A stretch of 46,081 nucleotides of DNA, from the NCBI GenBank assembly GCA_017466325.1, contig JAFTUK010000011.1, forward strand, positions 1 through 46,081. The letters run 5' to 3'. The stretch comes from Bacteroidaceae bacterium. Its GTDB lineage: Bacteria > Bacteroidota > Bacteroidia > Bacteroidales > Bacteroidaceae. Made by a program: the position numbers and the translations under genes. This document shows, piece after piece, positions 16,337-24,408 of the stretch. The notes below the pieces were generated by a model. The model ran no database searches. It was not told the DNA's origin and saw nothing but the letters and a program-made list of their open reading frames with translations. Positions within the stretch are counted from its first letter, which is position 1. Each line of letters begins with the position of its first letter.

Positions 16337-17737
16337 TTACTTGCTCTGGTGCTCCTTTATGCCGCAGAGGCGACGGATTTTGTTGGGGATTTCGGTGTTG
16401 TCCTGGAAACCTTGGAAGAGTTCGCTGCCTACGCCGATGGCGCATACGGGAACGAGGTCGGCGGTGTGGGAACCTGTGGTCCATCCTATGCCTGTGATGA
16501 CGTCAAGGATCTGGAATGTGCGTGCCACAAACTGGTTCAGGGAGAGGTAGAGAGTCTTTTTCTCCTGAGTGTTCTTGTCCACGAATGTGGCATGGAAAGC
16601 CTCTTGCAGGGCACGGTCGTACTTCTCATTGACGGGGATGGCTGAGTAGAGACCCAATTTGTCCTGAAGGTATTGCTTCATGAAGTCCCAGGTGATGTTG
16701 TCGCCACTCTTTATCATGCGCTGACATTCGAGTTGCATGGCTTGCATGGAGATGCGCTGGTAGTCGAAGTTCTTCATCCCCAGGGTGTACGAACCGCCGT
16801 TCACACCGGCAGCCATACCGCCCGTGTTGTGGTCGGCGGTGACTATGATGAGGGTTTCGTCCTTGTGACGCAGGTAGAACTCGTAGGCCAGACGCAGGGA
16901 TTCGTCGAAGTTCAGCACTTCCTTCACGGCAGTACCTCCGTCGTTGGGGTGCAGGGCGTGGTCGATGAGTCCGCCTTCCACCATCAGGAAGAAACGCTTG
17001 GGAGAGACCTTCTCAAGGTGCTCTATGCAGGCCTTGGTGATGAAGGGTAGGGTGAGGTTGCCCTGGATGCTGTCTATTGTGTATCCGATGTGGTCCAGAT
17101 GATAGGGAGCATTGAGCAGAACCACTTTGTCGCCATGCTTCTTCTCGTTCCACTTGGCAGGACCGTCCACTACGGAGTAGCCTGCATTGGCCAACACGGT
17201 GCGCACGTCGGGCTGTCCCTGGGGGGCATGTCCGCGCAACTTGCCACCGGCAAATATCTCGTAGTCGCTCTCTGCCATATCCTTGGCAATGTCGTAGAAC
17301 TGTCCGCGGTGGTTGACATGTGCATAGAAGGCTCCCGGTGTGGCGTCATCAGGAGCCACGGAGGTTGCTATGCCTATGCCATAGCCCTGTTGTTTCAGTT
17401 CGTATGCAATGCTCTGCACAGGTTTGGTGTCGGGAGTGACGCCCAGCATGCCGTTGTTGGTCTTGTGCCCGGTTGCCAGGGCCGTGCCGGCTGCTGCCGA
17501 GTCGGTTATGGTATTGCTGGCCGAATAGGTTGTGGACATGGACGCCACGGGGAACTGAAGCATCAGCAGGGGTTGTGTGTTGCCCAGTACGGTGCGGTTG
17601 TATGTCTCGGCACACAGTACGGGGCTCATGCCCATGCCGTCGCCAATGAAGTAGAAGATGTACTTGGGTTTCTTGGCTCCCATGGCGGTAAGCACAAGGA
17701 GCAGCATGAATAGGGTAGAGAGGATGCGGTTTTTCAT
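16337..17737 (-). CDS. Alkaline phosphatase (PhoA-type)
   Basis: This 466-residue protein has a signal peptide (about 1-20). Metal-binding Asp33 lies in YFIGDGMGMS. The nucleophile Ser80 lies in NTITDSAAAGTALATGHKT, and other metal-ligand regions are VEGGLIDHALHPND and TADHNTGG. It hydrolyses phosphomonoesters in the periplasm. The length is normal for the family. A -7 box is at 17802-17809 on the minus strand and a strong hairpin terminator lies 35 bp beyond the stop, so it is probably a single-gene unit. No PHO-box-like sequence was identified. Confidence 0.92.
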   Translation of the reverse strand: MKNRILSTLFMLLLVLTAMGAKKPKYIFYFIGDGMGMSPVLCAETYNRTVLGNTQPLLMLQFPVASMSTTYSASNTITDSAAAGTALATGHKTNNGMLGVTPDTKPVQSIAYELKQQGYGIGIATSVAPDDATPGAFYAHVNHRGQFYDIAKDMAESDYEIFAGGKLRGHAPQGQPDVRTVLANAGYSVVDGPAKWNEKKHGDKVVLLNAPYHLDHIGYTIDSIQGNLTLPFITKACIEHLEKVSPKRFFLMVEGGLIDHALHPNDGGTAVKEVLNFDESLRLAYEFYLRHKDETLIIVTADHNTGGMAAGVNGGSYTLGMKNFDYQRISMQAMQLECQRMIKSGDNITWDFMKQYLQDKLGLYSAIPVNEKYDRALQEAFHATFVDKNTQEKKTLYLSLNQFVARTFQILDVITGIGWTTGSHTADLVPVCAIGVGSELFQGFQDNTEIPNKIRRLCGIKEHQSK

Positions 17738-17801
17738 ATCTTCGCTTTGTTTAGTTGTTACAGGTAGTTTCCCTGATGATGTTTTTGCCGTTTAGCAAGG
17801 A

Positions 17802-17809
17802 CAAAGATA
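17802..17809 (-). promoter_or_regulatory. -7 box of the alkaline phosphatase gene
   Basis: The minus strand reads TATCTTTG. The predicted start near 17795 leaves a leader of about 57 nt before ATG 17737. Confidence 0.6.
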
Positions 17810-17894
17810 GTAAAAAAGAGTGTTTAATTGTAGGGACAGTGTTAGTTTTCTGTTCCTCTTGGAGCAAAAAAGCGGACAATTACGGGATATATAA

Positions 17895-17963
17895 TAGTCT
17901 TGCGCCCTTAAGTATAGTAGTCTTATGCCTGTAAGTATAATAGTCTTACGCCTATAATTATAG
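17895..17963. repeat. 23-bp period array (TAGTCTT...GCC...AAGTATA)
   Basis: TAGTCTT begins at 17895, 17918 and 17941, followed each time by GCGCC, ATGCC or ACGCC and an A/T-rich AAGTATA-like end. It lies in the 549-bp gap 17738-18286, which otherwise holds the phosphatase promoter, two copies of the GACCGATTTGGG repeat and the clpB terminator. Confidence 0.75.
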
Positions 17964-18012
17964 TATAGCGTTTTCGGTTGCTATGTAGGGCGTTTGCTAC
18001 AATGATCCTTTG

Positions 18013-18048
18013 TTAAACCCAAATCGGTCATTGACTGTTATGCGCTAA
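18013..18048. repeat. GACCGATTTGGG dispersed repeat, copy 3 (inverted)
   Basis: The minus strand of this copy reads through GCGCATAACAGTCAATGACC into GATTTGGGTTTAA. With copy 4 it forms an inverted pair about 80 bp apart. Confidence 0.7.
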
Positions 18049-18129
18049 TGCAACCGTCTTTTTGTCATCTGTTTCGTCACTTCTCGGTTACAATGGAACC
18101 CCATTGCGTCCTCAAAGTGGCAAAACACC

Positions 18130-18189
18130 TGTTCAAAAATAAAGGTCATTATCATCATAACGCTAATGACCGATTTGGGTTAAAGCAAC
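18130..18189. repeat. GACCGATTTGGG dispersed repeat, copy 4
   Basis: It runs from TGTTCAAAAATAAAGG to GATTTGGGTTAAAGCAAC and includes an internal stem GGTCATT / AATGACC. It directly abuts the clpB terminator. Confidence 0.75.
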
Positions 18190-18222
18190 AATCCCCTGCT
18201 TGCGGTGGGCAGGCAGGGGATT
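18190..18222 (-). terminator. Terminator of clpB
   Basis: A 10-bp stem AATCCCCTGC / GCAGGGGATT encloses a 13-bp loop, about 65 bp beyond the clpB stop on the minus strand. The U-tract is weak. Confidence 0.65.
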
Positions 18223-18230
18223 GAGGTTTC

Positions 18231-18266
18231 TTTAGACCCTTTAAGATTCTTAGGGTCTTTAAGGAC
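18231..18266. repeat. 9-bp period array behind clpB
   Basis: Four units read TTTAGACCC, TTTAAGATT, CTTAGGGTC and TTTAAGGAC, exactly 9 bp each. The wording is close to the array at 28783-28827. Confidence 0.65.
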
Positions 18267-18286
18267 GTTCGTCCGCTTTTCTGTTT

Positions 18287-20350
18287 TCAGTTCTTGAACT
18301 CCAGTTTGCCGTCGTTGGCGGTGACCACGATGGGGAGGGAGCGGTTCAGTGTGCCGGAGAGGAGGGTTTTGCTCAGGTCGTTGAGCAGGAGGCGCTGGAT
18401 GGCACGCTTTACGGGACGGGCACCGAAGTCGGGGTCGTAGCCTTCCTGGGAGAGGAGGCCGATGGCATCGGGACGGATGTCCAGTGTGATGTCCGTGTCG
18501 GCAAGGCGCTTCTTGATGATGTCCAGTTGCAGGCACACGATACTCTTGATCTGTTCCTCGTTGAGAGGGGTGAAGGTGATTATCTCGTCTACACGGTTGA
18601 GGAACTCGGGACGCACGGTGCGGAAGAGTTGCTCGTGGGTGTAGTTGGAGGTCATGATGATGATGGTGTTCTTGAAGTTTACGGTACGTCCCTTGCTGTC
18701 CGTCAGACGGCCGTCGTCCAGAACCTGCAGGAGGGTGTTGAACACATCGGGATGAGCCTTCTCTATCTCGTCGAAGAGCACCACACTATAAGGCTTGCGG
18801 CGTACTGCCTCGGTGAGTTGTCCGCCCTCGTCATAGCCCACATATCCCGGAGGAGCACCTATGAGGCGAGTTACGGAGAACTTCTCCTGATATTCGGACA
18901 TGTCTATGCGTGTCATCATCTGCTCGTCGTCGAAGAGATATTCCGCCAGGGCACGAGCCAGTTCCGTCTTACCCACGCCCGTAGTGCCGAGGAAGATGAA
19001 CGAACCTATGGGGCGCTTGGGGTCCTGAAGACCTGCACGGCTGCGGCGCACGGCATCGCTGACGGCCTGTATGGCGGCATCCTGACCGATGACACGCTGG
19101 TGGAGTTCGTCCTCGAGGTTCAGGAGTTTGTCGCGCTCGCTGGTCTTCATGCGGTTCACGGGGATGCCTGTCCAACGGCTTACCACATCGGCGATGTCGT
19201 CGGCCGTAACCTCCTCGCGGAGCAGTTTGGATGCGCCAAGTGAGGCGGTGCTCTCCTTCAACTGTCTGTCAAGTTCGGGCAACTGACTATAGCGTATCTC
19301 CGCCACACGGGCATAGTCGCCCTCGCGTTCGCGTTGTTCCGCCTCCTGTTTCAGGGCCTGTTGCTTGTCCTTGATAGTCTGTATGCGCTCTGCCTGGCTC
19401 TTCTCCTCCTGCCATTGCTGGCGCATGGCGGTTTCCTCCTTCTTCAGGGAGTCAATCTCGCGGGTGAGTTCTTCCATTTTGGGCTTGTCCTTCTCGCGCT
19501 TGATAGCCTCGCGCTCAATCTCCAACTGGCCAAGGCGGCGTGAGAGTTCGTCCAGTTGCTCGGGCACGGAGTCGCGCTCCATGCGCAGACGTGCGGCTGC
19601 CTCGTCCATCAGGTCTATGGCCTTGTCGGGCAGGAAACGCTCGGTGATGTAGCGGTGAGAAAGGCTTACGGCGGCTATGATGGCATCGTCCTGGATGCGC
19701 ACACGGTGGTGTTGCTCGTAGCGCTCCTTCAAGCCACGCAGGATACTTATGCTTGAAGGCACGTCCGGTTCGTCCACGCTGACCGTCTGGAAACGGCGCT
19801 CCAGAGCCTTGTCCTTCTCGAAATACTTCTGGTACTCGTCCAGGGTGGTGGCACCGATGCTGCGCAGTTCGCCACGTGCCAGGGCCGGCTTCAGTATGTT
19901 GGCGGCATCCATGGCGCCCTGTGTCTGTCCGGCACCCACGAGGGTATGTATCTCGTCTATGAAGAGGATTATCTCGCCCTGGCTCTGTGTCACCTCGGAG
20001 ATGACACCCTTCAGGCGCTCCTCGAACTCGCCCTGATACTTGGCACCTGCAATGAGAGCGCCCATGTCCAGAGAATATATCTGTTTGCCCTTGAGGTTTT
20101 CGGGCACGTCACCTCTGAGGATACGGTGTGCAAGTCCCTCCACTATGGCCGTCTTACCCGTACCGGGTTCGCCGATGAGTATGGGGTTGTTCTTTGTGCG
20201 GCGGCTGAGTATCTGCAGCACACGACGTATTTCCTCGTCTCGACCAATCACGGGATCGAGTTTGCCGTTCTTGGCATCCTCTACCAGGTTGCGGGCGAAG
20301 CGGTCGAGGGCTTTCTCCTGGTTTTGCTGATTGTTCATGTTGTTCTGCAT
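18287..20350 (-). CDS. clpB: ClpB-type disaggregase lacking the N-terminal domain
   Basis: This Hsp100 AAA+ chaperone is 687 residues long against about 860 for usual ClpB. It starts almost at once with the D1 ATPase: [20 protein letters not shown], Walker [11 protein letters not shown], Walker [12 protein letters not shown] coiled-coil M domain follows (about 280-395), then the D2 ATPase with [21 protein letters not shown] and sensor MTSN near residues 566-569. The N-terminal substrate-binding domain is missing, and the preceding gap of 85 bp cannot encode it. In D2, MTSN is followed only about 10 residues later by [10 protein letters not shown], where typical ClpB has roughly 30 more residues. 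It should act with DnaK to rescue aggregated proteins. There is no ClpP-binding loop. Confidence 0.88.
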   Translation of the reverse strand: MQNNMNNQQNQEKALDRFARNLVEDAKNGKLDPVIGRDEEIRRVLQILSRRTKNNPILIGEPGTGKTAIVEGLAHRILRGDVPENLKGKQIYSLDMGALIAGAKYQGEFEERLKGVISEVTQSQGEIILFIDEIHTLVGAGQTQGAMDAANILKPALARGELRSIGATTLDEYQKYFEKDKALERRFQTVSVDEPDVPSSISILRGLKERYEQHHRVRIQDDAIIAAVSLSHRYITERFLPDKAIDLMDEAAARLRMERDSVPEQLDELSRRLGQLEIEREAIKREKDKPKMEELTREIDSLKKEETAMRQQWQEEKSQAERIQTIKDKQQALKQEAEQREREGDYARVAEIRYSQLPELDRQLKESTASLGASKLLREEVTADDIADVVSRWTGIPVNRMKTSERDKLLNLEDELHQRVIGQDAAIQAVSDAVRRSRAGLQDPKRPIGSFIFLGTTGVGKTELARALAEYLFDDEQMMTRIDMSEYQEKFSVTRLIGAPPGYVGYDEGGQLTEAVRRKPYSVVLFDEIEKAHPDVFNTLLQVLDDGRLTDSKGRTVNFKNTIIIMTSNYTHEQLFRTVRPEFLNRVDEIITFTPLNEEQIKSIVCLQLDIIKKRLADTDITLDIRPDAIGLLSQEGYDPDFGARPVKRAIQRLLLNDLSKTLLSGTLNRSLPIVVTANDGKLEFKN

Positions 20351-20435
20351 AATTGTAAGTATTAAAGTTCACCGATGAATCGGCAAGGATTATGCAAGAC
20401 CTTGTAAATCAGTCAAAATGTCGGTAAAGAGGACT

Positions 20436-21299
20436 TTATGTCAGTGATTTGGCCTCGTCGGTAAGGTAGGGCATGACGATTTGTTCCGTACGTTGCCATA
20501 GTTCCAGCATCTGGGGGTGTTCGGTGTACTTCTTGCCCAGGCTGACGATACGGCGTGTACGGTTGAACGTGCCTGTCTGGCCCTCCACGTCCTCGGACAG
20601 GAGCAGGTTGATGGCCGTGTCGGCACCCTGCAGGGGAGTGCGGATGACGGGACGGAAGATGAGGTCGGTGATGGGGTCGAAGAACATCTGCATGCGTATG
20701 ATGCCGGTGTCCACTATGCCAGGGTCTACGGCATTCACGGTGATGCCCAGTTTCTTGATACGCTTGGCAAGTTCAAACGTGAAAAGTGTTATGGCCAGTT
20801 TGCTGTTGCTATAAGGCCATATGCGCATGAAGCACCCTTTGCACCCCTTCTCGAAGAAGTGGGGGAAGTTGAGCCGTCCCAAGGGATGCACGCACGAAGC
20901 CATGTTGACGATGCGTGCCCCTTCCGGCATAAGTGGGAGGAGCAGGCGGGTCAGCAGGAAAGGGCCAACGTAGTTCACGCTGATGGTACGTTCCAGTCCG
21001 TCCACGGTGAAGTGCTGTCCTGTTTCCAGTGTGCCGGCATTATTCATCAGGCGGTCAACGCGCCCGAAGCGCTCCTTTATGGTGTCGGCAAAGTTGCGCA
21101 CGGTTTGCAGGTTGGCCAGGTCGATGCCCATGACCTCTATGTTGCCATTGCCCGTTTCCTTCTTCAGTTTTTCGCACTTCTCCTGTGCCTTCTTCGGGCA
21201 GTAGCATGCCATGATGGTATGGTATCCGGCCTGTGCCATGGCACGGGTTTCCTCCATGCCCATATCTCCGTCGGCACCGGTAATGATTGCTATCTTCAT
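20436..21299 (-). CDS. Short-chain dehydrogenase, putative hydroxysteroid dehydrogenase
   Basis: This 287-residue NAD(P)-dependent oxidoreductase has cofactor motif TGADGDMG (7-14), NNAG (86-89), catalytic Ser135, and Tyr163-x-x-x-Lys167 in YSNSK. It resembles the retinol/steroid dehydrogenase branch of the family (NYVGPFLLTRLLLPLM). It follows an Old Yellow Enzyme-like gene by 54 bp and a 5-alpha-reductase-like gene, all in one direction, which suggests a steroid or bile-acid 3-keto/hydroxyl interconversion. Family is certain; substrate is inferred from context. Confidence 0.85.
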   Translation of the reverse strand: MKIAIITGADGDMGMEETRAMAQAGYHTIMACYCPKKAQEKCEKLKKETGNGNIEVMGIDLANLQTVRNFADTIKERFGRVDRLMNNAGTLETGQHFTVDGLERTISVNYVGPFLLTRLLLPLMPEGARIVNMASCVHPLGRLNFPHFFEKGCKGCFMRIWPYSNSKLAITLFTFELAKRIKKLGITVNAVDPGIVDTGIIRMQMFFDPITDLIFRPVIRTPLQGADTAINLLLSEDVEGQTGTFNRTRRIVSLGKKYTEHPQMLELWQRTEQIVMPYLTDEAKSLT

Positions 21300-21353
21300 A
21301 GGTTTATTGTATGGGGTGGGGTCTGCTGTTTTGGTGGGTCTGTTGGTTTGGGT

Positions 21354-22589
21354 CTATTTATTCTGTTCTCTCTCTATTCTTTCTATTTCCTTTTGCAGGG
21401 ACATGGGCAGAGGTTCCTCCAGATGCTTGTGGCAAGCCATGTCCAGGGTGTACATACGGCCAATGCAATAGTTGCTGTGTCCGCATCCGCAACGGTGATG
21501 GGGATCGTCCTTCAGACGGTTCACGAAGTCAGGTTCGTTAAGCAGACTTCTGGCCATTTGCACGGCCTCGAAACCATGGGAGAGCACCTCGTTTATCTTG
21601 TCGCCGGCCACCAGACCGCCAACGTAGATGAACTTCATGTCGGGCAGGGCCTGGCGGAACTTCAGTGCGTCCTCCAGGAAGAAAGCCTCCTCGTAGGGTA
21701 CGGTGGGCACCATCATCTTGCCACAGGCACGCACGCCGTATTTCAGCCACCACTTGTCCATGTAGTGTGTCATTGTCTTAATGGGCATTTCGCCACGCAT
21801 CACGTACATGGGGGTGGCGCTTACCAGTCCTCCGCTCAGCACTATGGCATGCACGCCCAGTTCCTGCAGACGCTTGGCTATCTGCAGACTCTCGTCCAGG
21901 GTGGTGCCGGGATGCTTGAGACCGTCGCGCATGTTCATTTTCACTATCACGGCCATGTCGTCCTTGGCAGCCTTCATCACCTCCTCTATGCACATGGTCA
22001 TGAAGCGCATGCGGTTTTCCAACGAACCGCCGTACTCGTCCTTGCGGTGATTGAAGTAGGTGTTCAGGAACTGGTCGATGAGGTAGCCATGTCCGCAATG
22101 TATCTCCACGCTATCGAAACCGGCTTCGCGAGCCAGGTTTACGGCGTTGCCGAACTGTCTGGCCAGCACAGGGAGTTCCTCCTTGCGGAGGCCTCGCACC
22201 AGAGTGGGGGAGTAGAGGTTGAAACCCGTGCATGCACCCACGGGGATGCATCCGCAGATGTCCTTGTGGCTCATGTTGCCGCAATGGCCCAGTTGGATGC
22301 CGGCGGCGGCACCTTCGCTATGTATGCCGTCGGTCAGTCGGCGAAGTCCGGGGATAATCTCGGGGCGCATGACCAACTGGCGGTCGAAACTAAGTCCGCT
22401 CTCAGTAACGGCGGCGTATGCCACGGTGGTCATTCCCACACCGCCACGCGCCACGCTGGTGTGGTAGTCGTAGAGTTGCTGGCTGGGTTCGTGCCCTGGG
22501 CACATGCTCTCGAAGGCCGCACTACGGATGGTGCGGTTCCTGAGGGTGAGAGGGCCTATCTGTGCTTGTTCGAAGATTTTGTTTTGCAT
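21354..22589 (-). CDS. Old Yellow Enzyme-like NADH:flavin oxidoreductase (candidate steroid 5-beta-reductase)
   Basis: This 411-residue FMN TIM barrel has IGPLTLRNRTIRSAAFE at the start, HGYLIDQFLNTYFNHR and EYGGSLENRMRF in the middle, and YVGGLVAGDK near the phosphate site. Near residues 360-385 a cysteine group (RCGCGHSNYC then MACHKH) could hold an iron-sulfur cluster, as in BaiCD/BaiH-type enoate reductases. The C-terminal FAD/NAD domain of those larger enzymes is absent. Enzymes of this class reduce the delta-4 double bond of 3-oxo steroids; its partners on both sides support this. Its leader carries a 10-bp ladder of CCTAG units. Confidence 0.82.
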   Translation of the reverse strand: MQNKIFEQAQIGPLTLRNRTIRSAAFESMCPGHEPSQQLYDYHTSVARGGVGMTTVAYAAVTESGLSFDRQLVMRPEIIPGLRRLTDGIHSEGAAAGIQLGHCGNMSHKDICGCIPVGACTGFNLYSPTLVRGLRKEELPVLARQFGNAVNLAREAGFDSVEIHCGHGYLIDQFLNTYFNHRKDEYGGSLENRMRFMTMCIEEVMKAAKDDMAVIVKMNMRDGLKHPGTTLDESLQIAKRLQELGVHAIVLSGGLVSATPMYVMRGEMPIKTMTHYMDKWWLKYGVRACGKMMVPTVPYEEAFFLEDALKFRQALPDMKFIYVGGLVAGDKINEVLSHGFEAVQMARSLLNEPDFVNRLKDDPHHRCGCGHSNYCIGRMYTLDMACHKHLEEPLPMSLQKEIERIEREQNK

Positions 22590-22612
22590 AGTTGAGGGGT
22601 TTTAGGGGGGGG

Positions 22613-22658
22613 CTAGGAAGTTCTAGGAGGACCTAGGATGTCCTAGGAAAGCCTAGGG
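22613..22658 (-). repeat. 10-bp ladder of CTAGGA units in the leader of the OYE gene
   Basis: CTAGGA (last unit CTAGGG) starts at 22613, 22623, 22633, 22643 and 22653. The ladder ends 24 nt before ATG 22589 on the coding strand. A second ladder with the same period and flanks precedes aguB at 41977-42022. Confidence 0.85.
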
Positions 22659-22670
22659 TGTTAGAGAGAG

Positions 22671-22701
22671 TTTTCCGTTTTCATCTTTCCGTTTTCCGTT
22701 T
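22671..22701 (-). repeat. AAAACGG dispersed repeat between 5-alpha-reductase-like and OYE genes
   Basis: On the coding strand it reads GAAACGGAAAACGGAAAG, ATGAAAACGGAAAACT. It begins at the TGA stop of the upstream gene. Related copies lie at 28314-28384, inside ygbA (28460-28540), and at 42032-42062. Confidence 0.75.
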
Positions 22702-23468
22702 CAATAAATAAATGGTATTATGCGCTTGCGCTTGCCTACTTGCTCGTTGCCGAATTCGGCACGGTATTTCAGGTTTATGGCATGGGCACGGGGCACGAGG
22801 TTTGCCGCCGTCCACCACACGAACATCCATGCGGCAGGGTTGCACAGGAGGATGGCAAAGCCCGTCCACTCGAGCAGTTCGCCCAGATAGTTGGCACTGG
22901 TCACATAGTCGAACATGCCTCCCTTGGGCAGATAGTGGTTGGTGTCGCCAGGCTTGCGCAGGTTGCGTATGGTGTGGTCAGCCTTCATGTGGGTGTACAT
23001 TCCCAGGAAGAAGAGCACGATGCCCACCCAGAAGTACCAGTGCTGGGCATAGTGGCAGAGGTCGGTGTAGGTGTCCTTGGGGAAGAGCACTATGCTTGCG
23101 CAAAGCAGGGAACTGTTCATGGTATTGAACCCTGCCCCCATGGCAATGATGGCCAGAGGCATCTTGCTCTTGCCCTTCAGCAGGGCGGGGAAGACGAAAC
23201 TGCGGTAGACATAGTGCAAGGCATAGAGGCTGATGAAGAGGATGGCCAGATTGCTTGGCGACAGAGCCACCAGGGTGTAGGATATGGGTATGAGGGCAGG
23301 GCATTCCATCAGCACCCAGCCCAACTTGTTGCTGACACTGTAGCCCCATTTCTTGCTACGGAACTTGCCATAACCGGCATCCACAAAGTAGAGTGCCACG
23401 AAAACGAACAGGCCCATGATGGCCATTGCACTCAGGATAGTTTGGTAGATAGAGAGATATGCGCTCAT
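22701..23468 (-). CDS. Steroid 5-alpha-reductase family membrane protein
   Basis: This 255-residue integral-membrane protein has about six hydrophobic segments. The C-terminal half carries the family signature: GGMFDYVTSANYLGELLEW, then RAHAINLKYRAEF and a terminal KRKRIIPFIY. Members use NADPH to reduce the delta-4 bond of 3-oxo steroids to the 5-alpha configuration; some related proteins act on lipids. It is the first gene of the three-gene minus-strand operon with the OYE and SDR genes. A -7 box lies at 23496-23503. The stop TGA is the first part of the AAAACGG repeat. Confidence 0.85.
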   Translation of the reverse strand: MSAYLSIYQTILSAMAIMGLFVFVALYFVDAGYGKFRSKKWGYSVSNKLGWVLMECPALIPISYTLVALSPSNLAILFISLYALHYVYRSFVFPALLKGKSKMPLAIIAMGAGFNTMNSSLLCASIVLFPKDTYTDLCHYAQHWYFWVGIVLFFLGMYTHMKADHTIRNLRKPGDTNHYLPKGGMFDYVTSANYLGELLEWTGFAILLCNPAAWMFVWWTAANLVPRAHAINLKYRAEFGNEQVGKRKRIIPFIY

Positions 23469-23495
23469 AGTTTTCTTTTGATGGTATTATCCATG

Positions 23496-23503
23496 CAAAG
23501 GTA
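23496..23503 (-). promoter_or_regulatory. -7 box of the steroid-reductase operon
   Basis: The minus strand reads TACCTTTG then C. The expected start near 23489 leaves a leader of about 20 nt before ATG 23468. This fixes the transcript 5' end ahead of all three genes. Confidence 0.6.
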
Positions 23504-23723
23504 AGTTTTTTTACCCATAACCACGTTCTTTTGCAAGAAAAAACGATATTTGCCTCGCAAAAAGTAAAGATAAACGGAAGAACAGAACAGGCGCCTATCC
23601 TCATTTGTAATGAAATTGCGTGCGAGTGCAAGTTCCTGCCTTGTGCATGAAGGATTTTAGACGTATATTTGCAATTGAAAAAAATGGAGCTCACCAGATG
23701 CCTCGCATCAATAATAATATATA

Positions 23724-24260
23724 ATGTATAGCATTCGTACCATATACCGCCTGTTTTGCGCCTTGTGCATGGGCATTATGCTCGTGTCGTGCACTCAGGA
23801 CAATGTGCATATGTCAGATATGGAAACATCCGCTGGGACTTGGGAAACCTATGCGCAGGACTTCAGTGGCGAGTTCCACACCACCGTGCCCGTGGTGCAG
23901 GAGTATCTGCAAGGTCCTGTGGTTGTGCCTACCAAGGTTCGCATAGAGAACTTCCACATTGAGCATTCGGGACATATTCGTGTGCTTACTAAAGGCTTTG
24001 CCGTGGACGACCCCTTTGTGGTGGGTATTCTGGGCATGCCCATTGAGATAGGCGACATGGTAATAGAGCAGGTAGAGTATGCCGCCTTTCCCTCTGGAGG
24101 AGGCTATCTGATGAAGAAGGACTTCGACATCCAGGCAGGAAATTACCGCACCCGTGGTTCGCTCGAAGGCACAATCAGCAAGGAAGGAACCCTCTCCTTC
24201 GTGATGAAATACTATCCAGGCACAATGCCCTTTGAGATAGTGACAGAGTTCCGTCAGTAG
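23724..24260 (+). CDS. Calycin-like lipoprotein
   Basis: This 178-residue lipoprotein has a signal ending in LVSC (Cys about 23). An all-beta domain follows in which FSGEFHTTVPVVQEYLQGPV, KVRIENFHIEHSGHIRV and a final GTLSFVMKYYPGTMPFEIVT match the Bacteroidetes calycin-like pattern. The final strand (KYYPGTMPF) is shared with the two following lipoproteins (KYGKMPF), so the three are distant paralogs. The genes lead into a HmuY-like lipoprotein and a TonB receptor, suggesting a surface or periplasmic role in haem or metal capture. Ligand unknown. Confidence 0.7.
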   Translation: MYSIRTIYRLFCALCMGIMLVSCTQDNVHMSDMETSAGTWETYAQDFSGEFHTTVPVVQEYLQGPVVVPTKVRIENFHIEHSGHIRVLTKGFAVDDPFVVGILGMPIEIGDMVIEQVEYAAFPSGGGYLMKKDFDIQAGNYRTRGSLEGTISKEGTLSFVMKYYPGTMPFEIVTEFRQ

Positions 24261-24276
24261 GGCAGAAAAAAGACAT

Positions 24277-24374
24277 CGTATTGTCTCACCTCATTCGTCG
24301 TATTGTCTGACCTCATTCATCGTATCGTCTAGGCCTTGACGTCGTATCGTCTCGATAAGGGCTTCGTAATGGAA
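24277..24374. repeat. 22-bp period array (CGTATTGTCT)
   Basis: CGTATTGTCT or CGTATCGTCT starts at 24277, 24299, 24321 and 24343, and CGTAATGG at 24365, exactly 22 bp apart. It lies between two lipoprotein genes, 44 bp before ATG 24409. Confidence 0.85.
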
Positions 24375-24408
24375 AAATAAACAATAAACAAACAAAAATA
24401 TAAAAGGT

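Noticed and set aside
20351-20435. Frameshifted N-terminal domain of ClpB
   Set aside because: The gap is only 85 bp and none of its frames resembles the Clp N-domain, so the domain is truly absent rather than shifted.
20517-22595. Very long plus-strand open frame (692 codons) opposite the SDR and OYE genes
   Set aside because: It spans two clearly conserved minus-strand genes and their gap; its translation is His/Val/Gly-rich with no recognisable motifs, as expected of antisense to high-GC codons.
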